A stretch of DNA of 64,000 nucleotides from Collinsella aerofaciens (GTDB lineage: Bacteria > Actinomycetota > Coriobacteriia > Coriobacteriales > Coriobacteriaceae): the NCBI RefSeq assembly GCF_963360655.1, contig NZ_OY725712.1, positions 1,116,001 through 1,180,000 on the forward strand, given 5' to 3'. The notes beneath the pieces were generated by a model. It worked only from the letters and a program-made list of their open reading frames with translations, had not been told where the DNA came from and ran no database searches. Position 1 is the stretch's first letter. The number at the start of each line of letters is the position of its first letter. Position numbers and translations under genes: made by a program. Positions 7,930 to 16,206 of the stretch are shown one piece after another.

Positions 7930-8808
7930 CTATACAAGACCCCAGGTCTTGACCTCTTGGTCGAGCCAGCCGTCGGCCAGGCGATCGCAAATCACCTGAT
8001 CGACCACGGCCGAAAGGTCACAGCCCTTCTTGGTCGCCACGCCGTAGCCCTGCTCGCCAAACTTGACCTCGGGCTGCAGCAGCTCAACGGTCTCGTTCAT
8101 GTAACCGGCCAGCGTGGAGCGGTCCATGGCAAAGACGTCGATATTGCCGGCGTCGAGCGAGCTCTTGATGATGGGATAGCCGCTAAAGGCCCTAAACTCT
8201 GGCTTGCAGCTAAAGCCGTTGTCCTTGATCATCTGCTCGATCAGGCCCTGCGTGGTAGCACCCTGGCTCACGCCGATGACCTTGCCGTCCAGATCCTCAA
8301 TCGAGGTAAAGCCCGAACGCTTCTTGACCATGAGCCCCACGTAGTCGGTGCGGTACGGCGTCGAGAAATCCCAGCTCTTCTTGCGCTCGTCGGTGATGGT
8401 GTAGGTCGCCGCGACCACGTCAAGCTGGCCGTTATCGATCAGCGGGCCGCGCGTCTTGGGTGTTACGTCGTTAAACTCGACAAGCTCCTGGGCACGGGCC
8501 TCCTTGTAGCTCACGCCAAAGACGGCAGCGGCGATCTGGTAGCACAAATCGACTTCCATGCCCTCAAAGCGACCCTTGGCGGTGTCGTAATAGCCGTAGC
8601 CGGGAACATCCTTCTTAACGCCGGCATTCAGATGTCCACGCGACTTGATGGCCGCAAGCTTAGAGCCCTTGTCGGAGCCCTCGCCGCTGGTGGAGTTGCC
8701 GCAACCGGTAAGCGCGGTCCCCGTCAGCGCAAGCATGCCGGCGCCCGCCAGCCGCAAAAAGTGACGGCGCGACACGGCCGCCCTCGTCATATCCGTCATG
8801 TCCATCAC
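7930..8808 (-). CDS. Amino-acid-binding lipoprotein of the ABC importer (Tat-type signal)
   Basis: 292 residues, a periplasmic-binding-protein fold of the glutamate/glutamine type (family 3): IKSRGHLNAGVKKDVPGYGY, the GRFEGMEVDL segment, and DLDGKVIGVSQGATTQ are typical. The N-terminus has a twin-arginine motif SRRHFLRLAG at 13-22 followed by a lipobox LTGC with C36, so it should be exported folded through Tat and lipid-anchored outside the membrane. The start is a GTG at 8808 or ATG at 8805; no strong ribosome binding site is seen and it follows the ATPase stop by five bases, so coupling is likely. Confidence 0.9.
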   Translation of the reverse strand: MMDMTDMTRAAVSRRHFLRLAGAGMLALTGTALTGCGNSTSGEGSDKGSKLAAIKSRGHLNAGVKKDVPGYGYYDTAKGRFEGMEVDLCYQIAAAVFGVSYKEARAQELVEFNDVTPKTRGPLIDNGQLDVVAATYTITDERKKSWDFSTPYRTDYVGLMVKKRSGFTSIEDLDGKVIGVSQGATTQGLIEQMIKDNGFSCKPEFRAFSGYPIIKSSLDAGNIDVFAMDRSTLAGYMNETVELLQPEVKFGEQGYGVATKKGCDLSAVVDQVICDRLADGWLDQEVKTWGLV

Positions 8809-8813
8809 CGCGC

Positions 8814-9545
8814 CTAGTGCAGAATCTTGGACAGGAACTCGCGGCAGCGCGGGTTCTCGGGGTTATCGAAGAAGTGCTCGGGCGTGCCCTCCTCCAGAAT
8901 GCGGCCGTCCTCCATAAAGATGACGCGGTCGGCCACCTGACGCGCAAAACCCATCTCGTGCGTCACGCAGATCATGGTGATGTCCTCCTGCGCGAGCTCA
9001 ATCATAACGTCCAGAACCTCCTGGACCATCTCGGGGTCGAGCGCCGAGGTCGGCTCGTCAAACAGGATGATGGGCTGCTTGGTGCACAGGGCACGGGCGA
9101 TGGCGATGCGCTGCTGCTGACCACCCGAGAGATTCTGCGGATACTCGCCGGCCTTATGTGCCATGCCGACGCGCTTGAGCGCAGCGATGGCGATCTCGGT
9201 CGCCTCCTCCTTGCTCTTCTTTTGCAGTTTGATGGGCGCGAGCGTCAGGTTGCCCAGCACCGTCATGTTGGGATACAGGTTGAACTGCTGAAACACCATG
9301 GAACTATACTTGCGAGCCATCTCCAGGTGATTCTTTTTGGTGAGCGGCGTACCGTCGATGACAACCTCGCCCGACGTGGGCTCCTCCAGATAATCGACGC
9401 AACGGATGAGCGTCGATTTACCCGAGCCGGAAGGCCCGATCATTACGAGCTTCTCGCCACGTTTGACGGTGAGGTTGATATCTTTGAGCACATGCAGGTC
9501 GCCAAAGTACTTGTTGAGATGCTTGATCTCGATCATGTCTGCCAT
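8814..9545 (-). CDS. Amino-acid ABC transporter ATP-binding protein
   Basis: 243 residues, GlnQ/HisP type. Walker [11 protein letters not shown]-loop [10 protein letters not shown], signature LSGGQQQR, Walker [14 protein letters not shown] and the H-loop CVTHEMGFA are all intact. First gene of the importer operon. GGGAAGGGA precedes ATG 9545. It energises the two permeases downstream. Confidence 0.95.
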   Translation of the reverse strand: MADMIEIKHLNKYFGDLHVLKDINLTVKRGEKLVMIGPSGSGKSTLIRCVDYLEEPTSGEVVIDGTPLTKKNHLEMARKYSSMVFQQFNLYPNMTVLGNLTLAPIKLQKKSKEEATEIAIAALKRVGMAHKAGEYPQNLSGGQQQRIAIARALCTKQPIILFDEPTSALDPEMVQEVLDVMIELAQEDITMICVTHEMGFARQVADRVIFMEDGRILEEGTPEHFFDNPENPRCREFLSKILH

Positions 9546-9649
9546 GAATGTCCCTTCCCTGCGTTTACATGAGTTGAACTATTGTACGGAAAGAACCACG
9601 TTTCCGCAGCCCACACTACATTCCCGTAAAGAACCCGCAACCTTCCACC

Positions 9650-9720
9650 CACTCATTGGGGACAGACTTAAATGAGTACCTGCTCATTGGGCACTCATTT
9701 AAGCCTGTCCCCAATGAGTG
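9650..9720. repeat. Double-stem GGGACAG repeat
   Basis: CACTCATTGGGGACAG (9650-9665) is exactly complementary to 9705-9720, and inside it CTTAAATGAGT (9667-9677) is complementary to 9693-9703, with one A/C mismatch between the two stems and a 15-nt loop. CACTCATT/AATGAGT motifs repeat inside the element. It lies upstream of the ABC operon. Confidence 0.88.
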
Positions 9721-9731
9721 CCCAGCCCAGC

Positions 9732-9764
9732 AAAAAGGGGCGCGACCATGACGGCCACGCCCCC
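9732..9764 (-). terminator. Terminator after yqeY
   Basis: On the minus strand a GGGGCG...CGCCCC stem (plus 9737-9742 with 9758-9763) runs into five T residues. Confidence 0.75.
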
Positions 9765-9792
9765 TCAGCCTCAACTGTGTGCCACTCGGCCC

Positions 9793-10236
9793 CTACGCGA
9801 GGCGGGCTCCGACGATCTTTGCTGCGGCCGGCTTATCGAAGTTGCCGCCGGTGGCCTTGCCCAGGGCACCCATGACCTGGCCCATCTGCTTCTTGGACGT
9901 GGCGCCCAGCTCGGCGATAACCTGCTCGATCAGGGCCTCGAGCTCCTCGCCCGAAACCTGCGCGGGCAGCAGGCTCTCCAGGATCTTGACCTGCTCGGTC
10001 AGGTTGTCGGTACGCTCCTGGTCGGTGCCGGCCTTGATGGACATCTCCAGCGTCTCGCTCGTCTGCTTGATCAGGCGCTTGATCATGCTGTTGACGTCTT
10101 CCTCGGTCACATCGCGGCGCTCGTTAACCTCGATATTCTTCACCTCGGCCTTGACCTGGCGAATGATGGACAGGCGAACCTTGTCCTTGGCCTTCATGGC
10201 CGCGATCATTTCTTTCTGCAGCTCTTCGTTGGTCAT
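9793..10236 (-). CDS. YqeY/GatB-tail family protein
   Basis: 147 residues matching the stand-alone YqeY family, which resembles the C-terminal tRNA-handling domain of GatB. Visible features: EMIAAMKAKDKVRLSIIRQVKAEV-type N-terminal helix pair, then a helical domain with LLPAQVSGEELEALIEQVI, and the terminal GALGKATGGNFD...AAKIVGARL segment typical of the GatB tail. The cellular role is not established. ATG 10236 is spaced 7 bases from AGAGGA; an upstream TTG at 10242 is worse placed. Confidence 0.85.
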   Translation of the reverse strand: MTNEELQKEMIAAMKAKDKVRLSIIRQVKAEVKNIEVNERRDVTEEDVNSMIKRLIKQTSETLEMSIKAGTDQERTDNLTEQVKILESLLPAQVSGEELEALIEQVIAELGATSKKQMGQVMGALGKATGGNFDKPAAAKIVGARLA

Positions 10237-10290
10237 CTGCAAATCCTCTCTAATAGCGTGGGCGGCACTCGTGCGAGCACCGCCCCATGA

Positions 10291-11511
10291 TTACTCAGTC
10301 GTCGACGAATCGTCGGTCGAGCTCTTGGTGACGCCCTTCAGACTCACGTTATAGGGTACGTCCTTGGGCATGGGATTAACGGTGATGTCGGCATCCTTCT
10401 TGTACTGCTCTAGCCACTCGCTGTACGCGGTGCTGGCCGCCTGCGTCTTCACCACGTTGGAGACATACTTCTTGATGGCCTTGGGCACCTGGTTGATATC
10501 ATCAACCTGATTATCGACATGGAAGTAGTCGGTGCACTTGATGACATGGTAACCGTACGTCGACTCGACCACGTCGCTCACGTCGCCCTTGTTGAGCCCC
10601 TCGAGCGCCGTCTGGTAGCTGTCGACGAAGGTGGTAAGCTTATCCCAGCCCACATCGCCCTTCTTCTCCTTGGAACCGGTGTCCTCGGAGTACTGCTCAA
10701 CGGCGTCCTCAAAGCTCAGCTCACCGGAGTTGATCTTGTCCAGGCACTCCTGCGCCTTGGCCTTGGCGGCAGCCTTGTCCTCGTCGGAAGCGTCGGAATC
10801 AACCTTGATCAGGATGTTCGACGAGCGGCGGGCGTCGTTGTAGCTGGACAGGTTTTCGTTGATGTAATCGACAATCTCGCTGTCCTTGGGCTTGCTGGTG
10901 GGCGCCACGGCGTCCTTGAGCTTTTGCTGTGCCAGACTCTCCTTGAGCGAGTCCTTGTAGGTGTCCTCGGTATAGCCGTAGGTCTTGAGGGTCTTCTTAA
11001 AGGCCTTGGCACCGCCCGCGCTCTTGCACGCGTCCTTCCAAGCCTTCTCGACCTCCTCGTCCGACACCGTCACGCCGTTCTCCTTCTGTGCCTGTTGAAG
11101 CAGAATCTGCTGCGTGTAGGAGTCGATGAGTTGCTTGCGGTACTTCTTGGGCGTGAGGTCGTTGTCAACCAGATACTGCGCCCAATCCTCATCCTTGGTG
11201 TAGCCGTAGGACGTGCGCATGCTCATGATCTGCTTGGTCACGGTGTCCTCGGTAAGGTTGGTGCCGTTGATAGTGGCAGCAACACCGCCGGTCAGCTTGT
11301 AGCCCGAGGTGTCCTCAGCCTGCGACATAAGGCCGGAGCACGCCATCGCCGAGACGGAAAGCAGCATCGCCAGCACGCCGATGACCACCAGAACGATCTT
11401 GACGGTCTTAGACACGTACGTCTTGCGCTGCTTCTTGCGAGAGCTGGAGGCAGCGCGGGCCTGCTGCTCGGGCGTCGGCGCGGCCTCGGAGTTCTTTTTC
11501 TTATTTGCCAT
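10291..11511 (-). CDS. PrsA/SurA-like peptidyl-prolyl isomerase, membrane anchored
   Basis: 406 residues. A charged cytoplasmic head (1-36, Lys/Arg/Ser rich), one membrane segment (about 37-57) and a large extracellular part. The SurA_N-like region is followed by a parvulin-type rotamase domain (about 205-315; SSNILIKVDSD, SFEDAVEQYSEDTGS, GDVGW, YGYHVIKCTD). It should help fold secreted proteins. A Cys at 58 lies at the end of the membrane segment, but AMAC is a poor lipobox, so I favour a signal anchor over a lipoprotein. ATG 11511 follows AAAGG; earlier in-frame codons have no ribosome binding site. Confidence 0.88.
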   Translation of the reverse strand: MANKKKNSEAAPTPEQQARAASSSRKKQRKTYVSKTVKIVLVVIGVLAMLLSVSAMACSGLMSQAEDTSGYKLTGGVAATINGTNLTEDTVTKQIMSMRTSYGYTKDEDWAQYLVDNDLTPKKYRKQLIDSYTQQILLQQAQKENGVTVSDEEVEKAWKDACKSAGGAKAFKKTLKTYGYTEDTYKDSLKESLAQQKLKDAVAPTSKPKDSEIVDYINENLSSYNDARRSSNILIKVDSDASDEDKAAAKAKAQECLDKINSGELSFEDAVEQYSEDTGSKEKKGDVGWDKLTTFVDSYQTALEGLNKGDVSDVVESTYGYHVIKCTDYFHVDNQVDDINQVPKAIKKYVSNVVKTQAASTAYSEWLEQYKKDADITVNPMPKDVPYNVSLKGVTKSSTDDSSTTE

Positions 11512-11579
11512 AGTTGGCCTTTCGCATAACGAATCGAACAAACGCCATTGTGTCACAACGCAGCCCCCGCGGCACGCTT

Positions 11580-11608
11580 GGTGCATTGGGGACAGATTAA
11601 TCTGCACC
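11580..11608. repeat. GGGACAG-family repeat with GGTGCA stem
   Basis: GGTGCA (11580-11585) and TGCACC (11603-11608) flank TTGGGGACAGATTAATC. A further GGTGCAAAGGGGACAGC follows at 11614, so two copies seem to be nested here. Confidence 0.7.
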
Positions 11609-11639
11609 ATTTTGGTGCAAAGGGGACAGCTCTGGCAGC

Positions 11640-11668
11640 CGGCAGTTAGGGACAGTCCCCAAGTGCCG
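11640..11668. repeat. GGGACAG-family palindrome downstream of PTS IIA
   Basis: CGGCAGTTAGGGACAGTCCCCAAGTGCCG-type element (29 nt; outer CGGCA/TGCCG and inner GGGAC/GTCCC pair). It lies just past the stop of the PTS IIA gene and could stop its transcript. Confidence 0.75.
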
Positions 11669-11681
11669 ACTCAGCCCCACC

Positions 11682-12146
11682 TTAGAAGTGGCGGCGGATG
11701 GCGTCGACCATGCCCTGGGACGTGGTCTGGCCGAGCACGTCGGCTGCGGCATCGGCGTCCATAAAGATGTTCATGAGCGCCTGCAGGGCTTCGACCTGGC
11801 CTCCCGGCTCGGCGATGCCCAGATTAATGACGATCTGCGCCGACACCGGAGCGCCCATGCCAGCCATAGCGTTAAATGTCACGGGCGCGGCGGGCTTCAC
11901 CACCGCGATATAGGGCTTGGCCACAAACCCCGGATCGGTATGCGGAATGGCAATGTTTGCCGCCGGCATGGCAAGACCCGTGGGATAGGCATCCTCGCGC
12001 GTGCGAACGGCGTCGAGCCAACCGGATGCAATGTAGCCACGTGGTGCAAGCTCGCCCTCGAGCCGCGCGAACACCTCATCCGGCGTCGCACACTCCCAAT
12101 CAAAAAACACCAGCTCAGGCGTAAACAGCGCTTCGTTATCCGCCAT
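11682..12146 (-). CDS. Orphan PTS EIIA-2 domain protein
   Basis: 154 residues, a stand-alone EIIA of the fructose/mannitol/galactitol superfamily. The phospho-accepting His sits in the conserved segment NIAIPHTDPGF, following the usual YPTGL turn. No EIIB or EIIC gene is adjacent, so it either serves a permease encoded elsewhere or is regulatory. GAGAGGTGAG precedes ATG 12146. It lies alone between the foldase and purine genes. Confidence 0.82.
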   Translation of the reverse strand: MADNEALFTPELVFFDWECATPDEVFARLEGELAPRGYIASGWLDAVRTREDAYPTGLAMPAANIAIPHTDPGFVAKPYIAVVKPAAPVTFNAMAGMGAPVSAQIVINLGIAEPGGQVEALQALMNIFMDADAAADVLGQTTSQGMVDAIRRHF

Positions 12147-12226
12147 GCGCTCACCTCTCTCACCTAGTCACCTGCGACGTTCTTGAATGACCAGTCGTTA
12201 AAGCCCGTTCCCGATGACTACCCAAA

Positions 12227-12266
12227 ACAAAAGGTGGCCACGCGCGCCTTGGCGCCAATGACCACC
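12227..12266 (-). terminator. Terminator after purN
   Basis: On the minus strand GGTGGTCA...TGGCCACC closes a GC-rich hairpin that runs into TTTTGTTTT. Confidence 0.7.
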
Positions 12267-12298
12267 CTGACTACTCGGCTAAATTGTACTGTGCGCCG

Positions 12299-13000
12299 CT
12301 AGCCGCGAGGCGCGTCAATTGCGACCTTGCCGCTCTCCAGCACGTGGACGCGGCCGTCGGCGAGCATCTGAACAACCTCGGGATACAGCACGTGCTCAAT
12401 CGCGTGGATGTGCTCCTCGAGCGTGTCGACATCCCAACCTTCCTCGACAGCCAGCGCGCGCTGGGCGATGATGGGGCCGTTGTCGTAGATCTCGTTGGCA
12501 AAGTGCACGGTCACACCGGTTACCTTGACGCCGCGCGCAAAGGCATCGTCGATCGCATGCGCGCCGGTAAAGCTCGGCAGCAGTGCCGGATGCAAGTTGA
12601 CCACGCGGTTGGGAAACGCCGCCAGCAGCGGCGTGTGCACCATGCGCATGTAACCGGCCATGACCACATATTCGCAGCCGCGCTCGAGCAGCTCGTGCGC
12701 GATGATCTCGTCGGCGGCGATGGGGTCGGCATAGACATCCTTGGACAGCGTGAGCGTCTGGATGCCCGCGCGCTCAGCGCGCTGCAAACCCTTAGCCGAA
12801 GGACGGCTCGACACCACAAGCTCAATCGAAGCGTTGAGCTTGCCGGCGGCGATCAGATCGATCAGCGCCTGCAGGTTGGTACCCGAACCGCTGATGAGCA
12901 CACCGATCTTGAGCGGCTCGGCCGTATCGGTGCCGGTCGGACGGGTGTAGGGCACAAAGCCCAGGCCCTCGGCAGCAGCCATCTGCTCGTTAGCGCTCAT
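12299..13000 (-). CDS. purN: Phosphoribosylglycinamide formyltransferase
   Basis: 233 residues. It transfers formyl from 10-formyl-THF to GAR, the third step of purine synthesis. KIGVLISGSGTNLQALID is the GAR-binding start of the fold; the catalytic triad region is NLHPALLPSFTGAHAIDD and ...DNGPIIAQ. A roughly 34-residue N-terminal extension precedes the fold. ATG 13000 overlaps the purM stop (ATGAGCGCTAA), so the two genes are translationally coupled. Confidence 0.95.
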   Translation of the reverse strand: MSANEQMAAAEGLGFVPYTRPTGTDTAEPLKIGVLISGSGTNLQALIDLIAAGKLNASIELVVSSRPSAKGLQRAERAGIQTLTLSKDVYADPIAADEIIAHELLERGCEYVVMAGYMRMVHTPLLAAFPNRVVNLHPALLPSFTGAHAIDDAFARGVKVTGVTVHFANEIYDNGPIIAQRALAVEEGWDVDTLEEHIHAIEHVLYPEVVQMLADGRVHVLESGKVAIDAPRG

Positions 13001-14093
13001 CGGAGTACACGACCTTACCGGAGCCCTCGACGCACTCGCCAACGCGGAACGGCTTCTCGCCCAGCGCGACCAGAGCCTCGGTCACCGCGGTCTCATCCTC
13101 GGGAGCGACGATCAGGCACAGGCCAACGCCCATGTTGAAGGTCTTGCACGCCTCGTTGGGCGCAAGCTCGGCCTGGCGCGACACATAGGTGATGACGGGC
13201 GGAACGTCCCAGCCCATCTCGGCGCCGTTGCGGGTGACCACAGCGTCGACGTCGTCGGCAAGCGCGCGGTTGAGGTTCTCGGTAATACCGCCGCCGGTGA
13301 TATGGGCAATGGCATGAACGTTGGCGCCACCGTGGAGCAGCTCCAGAATCGGCTTGACGTAGATGCGCGTGGGGGCCAGCAGGGCGTCGGCCAGCGAAGC
13401 GCCACCGAGCTCCTCGAGCGGACGGCTCAGCTCCTCGGCCTTAGCGGCAGCCTCGGGCGTGCCCGGCTTGATGCCGTCGACACCGATGACCTTGCGCACG
13501 AGCGAGTAGCCGTTGGAGTGCACGCCGGTGGAAGGCAGGCCCAGAATCACGTCGCCGGGGCGGACGTTCGCGGGGTCGAGCATCTTGGGACGATCGACAA
13601 CACCCACGGTAAAGCCGGCAAGGTCGTAATCGGCGGGGGCCATGACACCCGGGTGCTCGGCCATCTCGCCGCCCACGAGCGCGCAGCCCGCGAGCTTGCA
13701 GCCGTCGGCCACGCCCTTGATGATCTTTGCCATGTGCTCGGCCTCAATGTGACCGATGGCAACGTAATCCAGGAAGAACAGCGGCTCCGCGCCCGAAGCC
13801 AAAATGTCATTGACGCACATGGCGACCAGGTCCTGGCCCACCGTCTCGTGACGGTCCATGATCTGGGCGAGCACGAGCTTGGTGCCCACGCCGTCGGTGC
13901 CGCTGATCAAGATCGGGTCTTCCATATCCTTAAGCGCGGCGGCCGAGAACAGGCCACCAAAGCCACCGATGCCGCCGATAACCTCGGGGCGGTTGGTGTC
14001 CTTGACCATCTGCTTAATAGCGTCGACGGCGCGGCCGCCCTCGGCGGTATCGACGCCGGCGTCCTCGTACGTCACATGCTTGCTGTCGCTCAT
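12990..14093 (-). CDS. purM: Phosphoribosylformylglycinamidine cyclo-ligase (AIR synthetase)
   Basis: 367 residues, PurM family. Conserved segments: IGGFGGLF, ISGTDGVGTKLVLA, the VNDILASGAEPLFFLDY motif, and VGGEMAEHPG. It makes AIR from FGAM with ATP. Start 14093 follows AGGAAGG. It overlaps purN and is likely co-transcribed with it; purF lies upstream on the same strand but 150 bases away with a hairpin and a repeat between. Confidence 0.96.
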   Translation of the reverse strand: MSDSKHVTYEDAGVDTAEGGRAVDAIKQMVKDTNRPEVIGGIGGFGGLFSAAALKDMEDPILISGTDGVGTKLVLAQIMDRHETVGQDLVAMCVNDILASGAEPLFFLDYVAIGHIEAEHMAKIIKGVADGCKLAGCALVGGEMAEHPGVMAPADYDLAGFTVGVVDRPKMLDPANVRPGDVILGLPSTGVHSNGYSLVRKVIGVDGIKPGTPEAAAKAEELSRPLEELGGASLADALLAPTRIYVKPILELLHGGANVHAIAHITGGGITENLNRALADDVDAVVTRNGAEMGWDVPPVITYVSRQAELAPNEACKTFNMGVGLCLIVAPEDETAVTEALVALGEKPFRVGECVEGSGKVVYSDER

Positions 14094-14162
14094 CTGAGCC
14101 TTCCTCTCCCACTACCGTGGCGCCGCGCGGGCGCCAAACGGTGCTCATAGTTGCGTTCATTT

Positions 14163-14189
14163 CGGCGCGTGCCATAACAGCACGCGCCG
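14163..14189. repeat. Short perfect hairpin between purF and purM
   Basis: CGGCGCGTGC (14163-14172) pairs with GCACGCGCCG (14180-14189) over a 7-base loop. No T-run, so it is an attenuator or processing hairpin at best. Confidence 0.5.
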
Positions 14190-14219
14190 TCATATCAACA
14201 AAACAGCAGGTAAAACCTA

Positions 14220-14237
14220 CCAAAATAAACCTGTCCC
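14220..14237. repeat. GGGACAG-family copy downstream of purF
   Basis: CCAAAATAAACCTGTCCC is identical to 3287-3304; the flank AAAACCTACCA is shared with the region just before 3129. It sits 14 bases past the purF stop. Confidence 0.8.
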
Positions 14238-14250
14238 CACATGGCAGATT

Positions 14251-15921
14251 TTAGGCCTCGCCGTGCTCCTCTTCCCAGCTGCGGTCGTCGTATTTCTCGA
14301 CCACGGCGTCGTCGTCAAAGTGCAGCGGCTTGTCCAGGTTGCGGGGCTTAAAGCCCTCCATAAACTTGTCGCGGCCAAAGCTCTCGGGAATCGCCACGGG
14401 GTAGCGTCCGGTAAAGCACGCATCGCAGTAACCGCCCTTGGGCATGACCTTCAGCAGGCCCTCGACCGAAAGGAAGGCCAGCGAATCGGCGCCAATGTAC
14501 TCGCAGATCTCATCGACCGTCTTGTTGGCGCTGATAAGCTGCGACTGCACGTCGGTATCGATACCGTAGAAGCACGGCCAGATGACCTCGGGCGAGTTGA
14601 TGCGGATATGAATCTCCTTGGCGCCGGCGTTGCGCAGCATCTTGACGAGCTGCACCATGGTGGTGCCGCGGACGATGGAGTCGTCGATGACGACCAGGCG
14701 CTTGCCCTCGATGTTGTCGCGCAGCGGGTTGAGTTTCATACGCACGCCCATGGCGCGCAACTCCTGCGTAGGCTCGATAAACGTGCGGCCCACGTAACGG
14801 TTCTTGATAAGGCCCTCGCCAAAGGGAATGCCGCTCTCGTGCGAATACCCCTCCGCGGGCGGCAGGCCGGAGTCAGGCACGCCGATGACCAGATCGGCCT
14901 CGACGGGCTCCTCATGTGCCAGCTGACGACCCATGTCGTAACGGCAGGCGTAGACGCTCTTGCCGTTCATGATGGAATCGGGGCGGGCGAAGTAGACCTG
15001 CTCAAAGATGCAGTTAGCAGGCTCTTCGGCAGCGGGCACACCCTGCTCGGACACAAGGCCCTCGGCGCTGATGCGCAAAATCTCACCGGGACGGACGTCG
15101 CGGACGTACTCGGCGCCCACAATGTCGAGCGCACAAGTCTCGGAGGCGACGACCCAGCCGCCGGCGCGGGTGACACGGGTGGTGGCGTCGACCGTCGCGG
15201 CGCCGTCCTGCGACGGCAGCTTCGAAACGGATGCGGCATCGGCCTGGTCCAGGCCCTCGTCCACCAGCTTGCCCAGCACGAGCGGGCGAATGCCGTGCGG
15301 ATCGCGGAATGCATAGAGCGCCTGCTCGTTGATGAGCGTCATGGCGTAGCCGCCACGCACGAGCTCCATGGTCTTGCGAATGCCCTCGCGCAGATGGCCT
15401 GTACGCTGAGTAAAGTAGCCGATGAGTTTGGTCGCGACCTCGGAATCCGAGTTGGAGAGGAACGGCACGCCCAGCTCGATCAGCTGGCGGCGCAGCTCGT
15501 CGGTGTTGACGAGGGTGCCGTTGTGCGCGAGCGCGATAATGACACTATTGATGGTAGAGAGGTGCGGCTGAGAGGCTTCCCAGCTCTTGGCGCCGGCGGT
15601 GCCATAGCGCACATGACCCACGGCCAGCTGACCGGAGAGCGTCGATAAGTCGGCATTGGAGAACACGCGGTCGAGCAGGCCCAGGTCCTTGCGGACCATA
15701 ACCGTACCGCCGTCACCAACAGCGATTCCCGCCGATTCTTGGCCACGGTGCTGCAGTGCACGCAGGCCAAAGTACGTCAGTCGAGCCACGTCACGATCGG
15801 GCGCCCACACACCAAAAACGCCGCATTCCTCATGCAGCTGGTCGGAGTCCGGATCATACGTCGACATGGCGTTCACCTGTCCCGCGGCGCGCTCGGCCGC
15901 GCGGATGGTTTCTTGAGACAT
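14251..15921 (-). CDS. purF: Amidophosphoribosyltransferase
   Basis: 556 residues. It commits PRPP to purine synthesis by transferring amide nitrogen from glutamine. The Ntn glutaminase nucleophile is C33 in HEECGVFG, so a short propeptide is probably cleaved. The PRPP loop VVIDDSIVRGTT is intact. Cysteines at CIFEQVYFARP, WPCFYG and YCDACFTG match the four ligands of the 4Fe-4S cluster in Bacillus-type PurF, suggesting an oxygen-sensitive enzyme. AGGGGA precedes ATG 15921; ATG 15867 is a second possible start. Confidence 0.96.
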   Translation of the reverse strand: MSQETIRAAERAAGQVNAMSTYDPDSDQLHEECGVFGVWAPDRDVARLTYFGLRALQHRGQESAGIAVGDGGTVMVRKDLGLLDRVFSNADLSTLSGQLAVGHVRYGTAGAKSWEASQPHLSTINSVIIALAHNGTLVNTDELRRQLIELGVPFLSNSDSEVATKLIGYFTQRTGHLREGIRKTMELVRGGYAMTLINEQALYAFRDPHGIRPLVLGKLVDEGLDQADAASVSKLPSQDGAATVDATTRVTRAGGWVVASETCALDIVGAEYVRDVRPGEILRISAEGLVSEQGVPAAEEPANCIFEQVYFARPDSIMNGKSVYACRYDMGRQLAHEEPVEADLVIGVPDSGLPPAEGYSHESGIPFGEGLIKNRYVGRTFIEPTQELRAMGVRMKLNPLRDNIEGKRLVVIDDSIVRGTTMVQLVKMLRNAGAKEIHIRINSPEVIWPCFYGIDTDVQSQLISANKTVDEICEYIGADSLAFLSVEGLLKVMPKGGYCDACFTGRYPVAIPESFGRDKFMEGFKPRNLDKPLHFDDDAVVEKYDDRSWEEEHGEA

Positions 15922-15962
15922 GGCATCCCCTCAGAGCCTCGTATTTTGGCGTTACCCGCCTT

Positions 15963-15991
15963 ATTATACGCACGGCGCGACGCGCTCCCCA
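15963..15991 (-). promoter_or_regulatory. Probable purF promoter
   Basis: The minus strand reads TATAAT (plus 15963-15968) with TGGGGA 17 bases upstream (15986-15991). The -10 is perfect, the -35 poor. It lies in the divergent gap between purF and the next gene. Confidence 0.4.
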
Positions 15992-16206
15992 GCGCATGAG
16001 CAGCGCTTTTTAAAAGCCCACCGAGCTAATAATCCGTTTTGCAGCCAAACATTTTATTGGTCTGCCCAGTGCAAGCGCCCGCGCCCCCATATGGCCGCCG
16101 CGTCCACCGTTGGGGATTGCAAAGTTGCAATTGGGACGTTCGTCCTGTCTTTTAGCAGGTCGGCGGCGTATCCTAGTAACCTAGGACAAAGCGAGAAAGG
16201 TTCTGT

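Noticed and set aside
14163-14189. purF terminator
   Set aside because: Perfect hairpin but no T-run on the minus strand, so kept only as a hairpin.
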